The notes under the pieces: generated by a model | Databases searched by the model: none | The model's input: the letters and a program-made list of their open reading frames with translations, nothing else | What the model was told of the DNA's origin: nothing | In this document: piece after piece, positions 57,793 through 64,000 of the stretch | Numbering within the stretch: position 1 is the first letter of the stretch | Layout of the letters: each line of letters starts with the position of its first letter | NCBI GenBank assembly: GCA_963662245.2 | Contig: CAXXVQ010000006.1 | Coordinates: 1-64,000 of the forward strand | Length of the DNA stretch: 64,000 nt | Reading direction: 5' to 3' | Source of the DNA: JAFGVL01 sp963662245 | GTDB taxonomy: Bacteria > Bacteroidota > Bacteroidia > Bacteroidales > Paludibacteraceae | Translations under genes and position numbers: made by a program

Positions 57793-58350
57793 TTATTCCT
57801 TTTCCAGCAAAACAGATAAACCACCTTTAATAGATACAGATTCTTTTATTTCGAAACCATTCTCCATTGCAATTTTAATAGAAGCCTTAAAAGCCTCAGG
57901 GCTAACATGTCCTTTGGGTTCAGAGAAAAGGACTTTTCCTTTGGGTTTAAGCATTTTTGCAATATTCTGGAAAAGCTCTTTTTGATCTGGTATTTCGTGT
58001 GCCACGGCAAATAGTAGGGTAAAGTCAATCTGTTCTTTTAGGTATTCCAGATTTCCTTTTTTAGTAATCAGTAAGGGCTTTATGCGCTCCTCTATATTTG
58101 CTTTTTCGGCTCTAGCCATTAATCCATCAAGCATTTTATCTTGAATATCTAAGCATACTACTCTGCCGGTACTTCCTACTAGTTTAGCCATATCTAAACT
58201 AAAGTACCCCATGCCTGAACCATAGTCTACCACCTTCATTCCTTCTTCGATATAAGGTTTCAATATCTTTTGCGGATTATGAGTGAACTTTCTTATTGGC
58301 AATAATAAAAAATATCCCATCCACCATGGGCATACGCTTTGCTTTTCCAT
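57793..58350 (-). CDS. Class I SAM-dependent methyltransferase
   Basis: The 185-aa product has the SAM-binding motif I MKVVDYGSGMGYFSLDMAKL, then motif II VVCLDIQDKMLDGL and motif III LFAVAHEIPDQKELF, followed by LKPKGKVLFSEPKGHVSPEA. This is the short Methyltransf_11/25 type without a recognisable substrate domain. The N-terminal CPWWMGYFLLLPIRK is shared with a Bacteroidota/archaeal subgroup. It is cytoplasmic, and the substrate is unknown. Confidence 0.85.
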   Translation of the reverse strand: MEKQSVCPWWMGYFLLLPIRKFTHNPQKILKPYIEEGMKVVDYGSGMGYFSLDMAKLVGSTGRVVCLDIQDKMLDGLMARAEKANIEERIKPLLITKKGNLEYLKEQIDFTLLFAVAHEIPDQKELFQNIAKMLKPKGKVLFSEPKGHVSPEAFKASIKIAMENGFEIKESVSIKGGLSVLLEKE

Positions 58351-58787
58351 ATTCAGAGTTTTTTAATTCAGCGTAAAGATATTTGTACCTTATAAGTTAT
58401 AGAATTCTTTTTCTATGAAGCGGCTTTTTTACCCGATGAACGGATTTGATATAACCCTTCGCCATTGCTTCGCCTTTCAATATACAGCCATTTAATAGCA
58501 CGGTGCTCTGCACCTTTTGTTTACTTGCTTATATTTAGCTACAAATAGTTCGCTGCTCTGCAGCTTCTTTAGGTGCAGCGCGCCGTTCTCTTTGTAGTAA
58601 AGAGTCGTGCTTCGTATTAAAGGTGCAGCGCACCGCACTATAATTACAATTGGGAAACTAAGTTAATCTCTAATCTTTTATCGCTAACCGCTAACCCCTA
58701 ATCGCTAAAAAACTTATCTTTGCAGCTCATATATAAATCTACCCGAATCACGGCCTAAAACTGAGTTTCGGGCTAAACTTATTTACA
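58351..58787. other. Gap upstream of mfd with GC-rich repeats
   Basis: No gene is seen. The words AGGTGCAGCGC and GCAGCGCACCG recur (58571 and 58620 areas), in a CTGCAGC/GCTGCAG setting that can form hairpins. A related GAAGGTGCAGCC occurs near 62280. The mfd promoter box lies at 58715. Confidence 0.55.
58715..58722 (+). promoter_or_regulatory. -7 box of mfd
   Basis: TATCTTTG fits TAnnTTTG, 66 bp before the mfd start. Confidence 0.6.
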
Positions 58788-61700
58788 TTGACACTTTACG
58801 AATTATTCCATTTATACGCAAAACACCCTCAAGTGCAGATTTTGCAGGATGCGATGCAAAAAGAAACGAAGAAAAGTTTCTCCTTAACCGGACTTCAAGG
58901 TTCATCCATTGCGCTAGTTTTAGCATCTATTTATTCCAAGGCGGATTCAAGCTATATGTTTGTAGCCAATGACCAAGAAACCGCAGGTTACCTATATAAT
59001 GACCTTTCGCAGATCTTGGGTATGGATGAGGTGTTGTTCTTTCCTTCGTCGTTTAAGAAATCCATCAAATACGGTCAGGTTGATGCTGCCAATGAGATTT
59101 TGCGAACAGAGGTGTTAAACCGCATGTCAAAGGAGGATGATAAGGCATTGGTGATTTCCTATCCGGAAGCAATTGCCGAAAAGGTAATTACAACTACAGC
59201 TTTGCGTGAAAAGATTTTGCAACTGACAGTTGGTGAAAATGTAGATACGGAATTTATCATTGAGCTTTTGATAAGCTATGGTTTTGAGCGAGTAGATTTT
59301 GTGTATGAGCCGGGGCAGTTTTCATGTCGTGGTAGTATCATTGATATATTCTCGTTTTCCAGTGAAATGCCATTCCGTGTCGATTTCTTTGGAAATGAGG
59401 TGGAGACCATTCGTCTGTTTGATATTGAAACTCAGCTGTCAACGGATTCGCGAAAGACCGTGAGTATTGTGCCCGATGTGCATCGCGACCAGAAATCGGA
59501 AACCATTTCTTTTCTGAATTTTATTCCTGAAAAAACGAAGCTGCTTTTCTCTGATTACATCTTCGTAAAAGATATTATCGATCAAGTATATGATGAGGCT
59601 TCTGAGGCTAATAACTATTCGGAAGAGAAGTTGGAGAATGTGCAGGAGCATCTTTTGCAAGGAGCAGATTTCTTGAAGCAAATAACAAACTTTCAGAAGC
59701 TGGAAGTTGCCAATAAGTCATCCTTACCGGATGCACAAGTCGTAGATTTTAAAACTTCACCACAACCACTTTATCATAAGAACTTTGATTTGGTTTGTAG
59801 CTCGTTTAAGGATTTCTTAAAGGATGGCTATAAAATCTATATCCTAAGTGATAGCACAAAGCAGACAGCTCGTATTCAAAGTATTTTTGAGGATAAAGGT
59901 GAAAATATTGATTTTACAGGAGTGCTGAAAACGCTGCATGAAGGTTTTGTAGATCATGACCTTTCATGCTGTTTTTTCTCAGATCACCAGTTGTTCGACC
60001 GTTTTCATAAGTTTTCGCTAAAGTCGGATAAGGCTCGTAGTGGTAAGGTTTTGCTTACGCTTAAGGAATTGAATCAGTTTCAATTGGGCGATTATGTGAC
60101 GCATATCGATCACGGTGTAGGTAAGTTTGGAGGATTGTTCAAAACTACTGACGCTAACGGGAAAAAGCAGGAGGTTATTAAGCTAATATATCGAGATGAG
60201 GATATCATCTTTGTGAATATTCACAACCTGCACCGTATTTCTAAATATAAGGGAAAAGAAGGAGCCCCTCCAAAAATCAATAAGTTAGGTTCCGGAGCTT
60301 GGGAGAGGTTGAAAGACAAAACCAAATCTAAGGTTAAGGATATCGCCCGTGAGCTGATTCAGCTGTATGCTAAAAGAAAAGCGGAGCAAGGTTTTGCATA
60401 TTCGCCCGATACTTATTTGCAGCAGGAGCTTGAAGCTTCATTTATTTATGAAGATACTCCTGATCAATTGAAAGCCACGGCCGATGTTAAGTTGGATATG
60501 GAGAAGAAACTTCCAATGGACAGATTGGTGTGTGGTGATGTCGGTTTTGGGAAAACGGAAGTGGCTATGCGTGCTGCTTTCAAGGCTGCAACTGATGGTA
60601 AGCAGGTTGCTGTTTTAGTGCCAACTACTGTTTTGGCTTTACAACATTATAAATCATTTAAAGAACGATTAAAGGATTTTCCATGTAAGGTAGATTATTT
60701 ATCAAGAGCAAGAAAGTCATCTGATGTAAAAGAATTATTAGGAGATCTTGCAGAAGGAAAGATTGATATCCTTATTGGCACACATAAGCTTGTTGGTAAA
60801 CAAGTTAAGTTTAAAGATTTAGGTTTACTGATTATTGATGAGGAGCAGAAATTTGGTGTGTCTGTAAAAGAGAAGCTTAAGGAGTTAAAAGTAAATGTGG
60901 ATACACTGACAATGACAGCAACACCAATTCCACGAACGCTACAGTTTTCATTGTTAGGAGCGAGAGATTTGTCAATAATAAATACACCACCGCCTAACCG
61001 TTATCCTGTACAGACAGAGGTTTATCCTTTTAATATTGACATTATAAAGGAAGCTGTGGAAAGAGAAATGAGTCGTAATGGGCAAGTATTTATTATTAAT
61101 AACCGAATAAATAATATCTACGAACTTGAAGCGATGGTCAAGAAAGCCGTTCCTGAAGCTCGTATTTGTGTCGGTCATGGTCAAATGCCCGCTGATAAGC
61201 TGGAAGAGATTATTGTTGATTTTATTGATTATGAATATGATGTACTTATTGCAACGACTATTGTGGAGTCAGGTATTGATATCCCGAATGCAAATACCAT
61301 TATTATTAATAATGCCAATAATTTTGGCTTGAGCGATTTACATCAGCTGCGTGGTCGGGTAGGGCGTAGTAATCGTAAGGCGTACTGTTATTTGCTTGCA
61401 CCTCCAATGAGTCAGTTAACGCAAGAGGCAAGACGCCGTTTGCAAGCTATCGAGACCTTTGCTGATTTAGGTAGTGGATTCCATATTGCCATGCAGGATT
61501 TAGATATACGCGGAGCCGGTAATATGCTTGGTGCAGAGCAAAGCGGTTTTATTGCAGATTTAGGTTACGAGACTTATCAGAAAATTCTGAATGAAGCTGT
61601 ACATGAGCTGAAAGATGAAGAGTTTGCAGACTTATATGCTGACGAGGATACAACTAAAGATAAAGAGCACAAATTTGTAAATGATTGTCAGTTAGAGTCG

Positions 61701-62141
61701 GATCTTGAATTGATGTTCCCAACACTATATATTGAAAGTACATCGGAAAGGATGTTCTTATATCGTGAGTTAGATAGTTTGAATAATGAGCAAGAGCTGG
61801 TTGATTTCCAAAAAAGGCTAGAAGACCGCTTTGGTAAAATGCCTGAAGAGGTGGAACGACTGCTTGTTGCAATTCGTATGCGTTGGCTTGCAATGCAACT
61901 TGGTTTTGAGCGTCTTGTGCTTAAAAATGAGCGGATGATAGGGTACTTGGTTTCAAATTTAGAATCACCATATTATCAAACAAATGTTTTTGGTGCTGTT
62001 CTAAGTTATATGGCGTCTAATCCTCGTCAATGTCAGTTGAAAGAGAAAAATGGTAAGCGCTATATTTCGGTGAAGGATATAAAAACTGTTAATCAGGCAT
62101 TTGAAGCTTTAGAAACAATAGCAAAGATTGAAATGGAATAA
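58788..62141 (+). CDS. mfd: Transcription-repair coupling factor Mfd
   Basis: This protein displaces stalled RNA polymerase at lesions and recruits UvrA. The 1117-aa product shows the UvrB-like N-terminal part (SYGFERVDFVYEPGQFSCRG), the RNA-polymerase interaction domain (LGDYVTHIDHGVGKFGGLFK), helicase motifs VCGDVGFGKTEVAMRA, IIDEEQKFG, MTATPIPRTLQ, HQLRGRVGRSNRKAYCYL and the C-terminal TRCF domain. The start is a TTG. No in-frame ATG fits before residue 23, and MTLYELFHLYAKHPQV aligns with family N-termini. Confidence 0.97.
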   Translation: MTLYELFHLYAKHPQVQILQDAMQKETKKSFSLTGLQGSSIALVLASIYSKADSSYMFVANDQETAGYLYNDLSQILGMDEVLFFPSSFKKSIKYGQVDAANEILRTEVLNRMSKEDDKALVISYPEAIAEKVITTTALREKILQLTVGENVDTEFIIELLISYGFERVDFVYEPGQFSCRGSIIDIFSFSSEMPFRVDFFGNEVETIRLFDIETQLSTDSRKTVSIVPDVHRDQKSETISFLNFIPEKTKLLFSDYIFVKDIIDQVYDEASEANNYSEEKLENVQEHLLQGADFLKQITNFQKLEVANKSSLPDAQVVDFKTSPQPLYHKNFDLVCSSFKDFLKDGYKIYILSDSTKQTARIQSIFEDKGENIDFTGVLKTLHEGFVDHDLSCCFFSDHQLFDRFHKFSLKSDKARSGKVLLTLKELNQFQLGDYVTHIDHGVGKFGGLFKTTDANGKKQEVIKLIYRDEDIIFVNIHNLHRISKYKGKEGAPPKINKLGSGAWERLKDKTKSKVKDIARELIQLYAKRKAEQGFAYSPDTYLQQELEASFIYEDTPDQLKATADVKLDMEKKLPMDRLVCGDVGFGKTEVAMRAAFKAATDGKQVAVLVPTTVLALQHYKSFKERLKDFPCKVDYLSRARKSSDVKELLGDLAEGKIDILIGTHKLVGKQVKFKDLGLLIIDEEQKFGVSVKEKLKELKVNVDTLTMTATPIPRTLQFSLLGARDLSIINTPPPNRYPVQTEVYPFNIDIIKEAVEREMSRNGQVFIINNRINNIYELEAMVKKAVPEARICVGHGQMPADKLEEIIVDFIDYEYDVLIATTIVESGIDIPNANTIIINNANNFGLSDLHQLRGRVGRSNRKAYCYLLAPPMSQLTQEARRRLQAIETFADLGSGFHIAMQDLDIRGAGNMLGAEQSGFIADLGYETYQKILNEAVHELKDEEFADLYADEDTTKDKEHKFVNDCQLESDLELMFPTLYIESTSERMFLYRELDSLNNEQELVDFQKRLEDRFGKMPEEVERLLVAIRMRWLAMQLGFERLVLKNERMIGYLVSNLESPYYQTNVFGAVLSYMASNPRQCQLKEKNGKRYISVKDIKTVNQAFEALETIAKIEME

Positions 62142-62146
62142 AAAAT

Positions 62147-62182
62147 AAAGCGAGCTAAGTTTTCACTTAGCTCGCTTTATTT
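62147..62182 (+). terminator. mfd terminator
   Basis: AAAGCGAGCTAAGT pairs with ACTTAGCTCGCTTT (14 bp), followed by ATTT. Confidence 0.92.
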
Positions 62183-62608
62183 AAAAGAAAAGCCTTATGG
62201 CATTTGAGAAAACTCCTAAAAACAGGATTTGAGACATTGGCTTTCTTTGTAATCTGCCGTTCCGACTTGTCGGAAACCCGAAGGTGCAGCCCGCCATTGA
62301 AAGCTTGAGTTAGTCTCGGTATTTTAAAAATGTTGAGTTTTCCAATACTCGCCATAGGCTTCAATACAAATATACAAAAATATGCACTTTCAGCAAAAGC
62401 TTTCCGGCTATATTTTTCAAACTATTTTTATTTAACATAATTAGATCGGGTTTTAGTTATATGCTTTAATATTGTCCAAGACAAAATTAGTATATGGAAA
62501 TCTCAAATACGCAAAAAGCCCTTGTTTAAGGGCTTTTTTGCTATTGTTTATTATCTAACTTGCTGATTGCTAATTTGAATAGTTCTAATTTGCAAAGCTT
62601 ATTTATCC
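62183..62608. other. Gap between mfd and the DUF4301 gene
   Basis: No supported gene. It holds TTCCGAC-ttg-TCGGAA with GGTGCAGCC nearby (62258-62290), then AT-rich sequence. A second terminator lies near 62516-62541. Confidence 0.5.
62516..62541. terminator. Bidirectional terminator before the DUF4301 3' end
   Basis: AAAGCCCTT pairs with AAGGGCTTT around GTTT, with A-run and T-run flanks. Confidence 0.85.
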
Positions 62609-64000
62609 TTATTGATGTTCTTCTCTTAAGAGATCATTTACAGTTTTAACGGGGTTAAAAGTTAGGATAGGGACTTCGACAAAAACTGTGTTCCAGTTAC
62701 TCATTGCTCCATTCCATAAACCAGGAAGTTCAAGAGCTTTTAATTCTCTTCCATTTTTAGATTTAGAAGAGATAAAACCTGTGTTTTTATCTATATATTT
62801 AGTTAGATTAAACTTATTTCCTTTATAGTCTTTAATTGCGCAAACAAGATCTACCGGATTAAAGTGAGTGGCAGTATTCATTATGTTTACTGAACGCTCA
62901 TCTTTCATGTTGATTTGTGAGCTTTCAAGTATTTGTGGGGAAATGCTACCATCTTCATTCTCAATTAGGTAAGGGCCACCACCGGGTTCACCTACATTTT
63001 TAACCATCCCACATACTCTGATTGGTCTATTCAGCTTTCCTTTTAGATATGAGATTAGTTCTGATTTTGAAAAACTACTTGCTTTAGGATTTTTGTTAAG
63101 TAGCTCATTCTCACAGAATTTATTTATAGTAGCTAATGATGTTTCAGAAATGTTTTCGTTTTCTAGTTGTTCTAGGTAGTTAAAAGCCTTCTTTTGTAAT
63201 GAAACTAATAGTCCTGCTAGTAGCTTTTTGTAAACTACAGTTGTGTCTTTTAGGCTGTCAGGAACAACATTGTCAATGTTTTTAATGAAAACTATATCTG
63301 CATTTAAATCATTTAAGTTCTCGATAAGTGCACCATGTCCTCCCGGTCTGAATACTAATTCACCATTTTCTCTAAATGGCTCATTATTAGAGTCTGCTGC
63401 AACTGTATCTGTCGAGGTCTTTTGTTCTGAGAAGCTTATTGAGTACTTAACATCGTATTGCTTTGCGTATCTCTCATAAACCTCATTTACATGCTTTACA
63501 AATAGCTCTCGATGCTCATTTGAAACAGTAAAGTGTATATTGACTTCATTATTGTTTGATTTTGAATATAGTGCCCCTTCCACTAAGTGTTCTTCAAGTG
63601 GAGTTCTGTTGCCATCGGCATAATTGTGGAATTTTAAAAGTCCTTTTGGTAAATTGCCATAGTTTAAGCCATCTGTATTTAATAGATTAGAAGCTACAGT
63701 TTTATATTCTTCCTCATTAATTAAAGTTTGGATGTCTTTGTGATTGTTTTTTATGCAGATATCATTTAATTCATTGTAAAAAGCAAAGCTTCTAATTTTA
63801 TCAAAGAATGTTTTTTCAAAATCGGTTGTTGGTTTTGTATAGTCTGTAGAAATGAATTCAAATATGTTCTTAAACATACGACTAGCCGCGCCTGAGGCTG
63901 GAACAAACTTTACAGAAGTTTTGTCTCCCTTTAAATACTCCTCCCATAATAATAAAAAATTGTTAAGATCGTTATCTAATTGAAAGATGCCATTTCCAAT
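62609..64000 (-). CDS. DUF4301 protein, N-terminus beyond the window
   Basis: An open frame of 464 codons runs from the window edge to a stop at 62609. The ATG at 63877 is internal. Upstream in frame the sequence VKFVPASGAASRMFKNIFEF is typical DUF4301, and the frame continues to position 64000. Other family blocks are LPKGLLKFHNYADGNRTPLE, FRPGGHGALIENLNDLNADI (nucleotidyltransferase-like) and VGEPGGGPYLIENEDGSISP. DUF4301 resembles sugar-nucleotide pyrophosphorylase folds and is confined mostly to Bacteroidota. Its function is unproven. Confidence 0.9.
   Translation of the reverse strand: MGNGIFQLDNDLNNFLLLWEEYLKGDKTSVKFVPASGAASRMFKNIFEFISTDYTKPTTDFEKTFFDKIRSFAFYNELNDICIKNNHKDIQTLINEEEYKTVASNLLNTDGLNYGNLPKGLLKFHNYADGNRTPLEEHLVEGALYSKSNNNEVNIHFTVSNEHRELFVKHVNEVYERYAKQYDVKYSISFSEQKTSTDTVAADSNNEPFRENGELVFRPGGHGALIENLNDLNADIVFIKNIDNVVPDSLKDTTVVYKKLLAGLLVSLQKKAFNYLEQLENENISETSLATINKFCENELLNKNPKASSFSKSELISYLKGKLNRPIRVCGMVKNVGEPGGGPYLIENEDGSISPQILESSQINMKDERSVNIMNTATHFNPVDLVCAIKDYKGNKFNLTKYIDKNTGFISSKSKNGRELKALELPGLWNGAMSNWNTVFVEVPILTFNPVKTVNDLLREEHQ

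Noticed and set aside
62167..62364. 65-aa minus-strand frame after mfd
   Set aside because: It runs through the mfd terminator and a repeat; no conserved features.

Overview
This window comes from a low-GC member of the Bacteroidota. The evidence is the recurring -7 promoter box TAnnTTTG (upstream of purU, uvrB, cstA, mfd and others), Bacteroidota-type RpoZ, the gene order bamD-rpoZ-coaBC-DUF4835-recN, C-terminal type IX secretion sorting domains, a PorE-like OmpA/PD40 protein, FHS sugar transport, and DUF4301. I cannot place it below phylum with confidence. There is one tRNA gene (Asp) and no rRNA or CRISPR array.

Region 1 (1-17.7 kb) is a genomic island inserted at the 3' end of tRNA-Asp. 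A 17-bp direct repeat bounds it (378-394 and 17627-17643). Matching double GGCGGAAA motifs lie just inside both ends. Its tyrosine integrase is broken by a stop and a frameshift. The cargo includes a truncated nuclease, two Bacteroidota-only hypothetical proteins, a 1 kb non-coding stretch of inverted repeats, and one long minus-strand gene set (NfeD, SPFH/stomatin, three SHOCT proteins, small proteins, a secreted protein and an 822-aa DUF3883 nuclease-like protein). It ends with a Cro/C1-type regulator, a transmembrane Ser/Thr kinase, a replication-initiator-like protein and an excisionase-like protein. Left of the island is a 5'-truncated nth.

Region 2 (17.7-33.1 kb) is mainly housekeeping: purU, an ATP-cone/Mrr-like nuclease, pspC, uvrB, recN, the DUF4835/coaBC/rpoZ/bamD cluster, cstA, and a large cell-envelope OmpA/PD40 protein.

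Region 3 (33.2-40.7 kb) is, to my reading, the most unusual part. Five genes, all on the minus strand, each sit in a module whose own two ends are complementary (9-10 bp beginning GTT and ending AAC). The modules are separated by related ~130-155 bp imperfect palindromes. This is the architecture of integron cassettes and attC sites, with no integron integrase in the window. A group II intron sits directly beside one of these sites, and an identical 105-bp element has entered two of them.

Region 4 (40.8-64 kb) has apbE, ogt, an EEP-family enzyme, pyrC, a DUF559 nuclease-like gene, a polyprenol-phosphate glycosyltransferase and DPP IV. Next comes a 1626-bp insertion sequence that uses a classic -1 frameshift heptamer and has split a palindromic repeat. 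Then come a sugar uptake/kinase cluster, a CLC channel with fluoride-type motifs, a RAYT transposase surrounded and invaded by its own REP-like palindromes, a methyltransferase, mfd, and a DUF4301 gene cut by the window edge. Palindromic repeats are abundant and in two cases supply the ends of coding regions (pyrC N-terminus, FHS transporter C-terminus).
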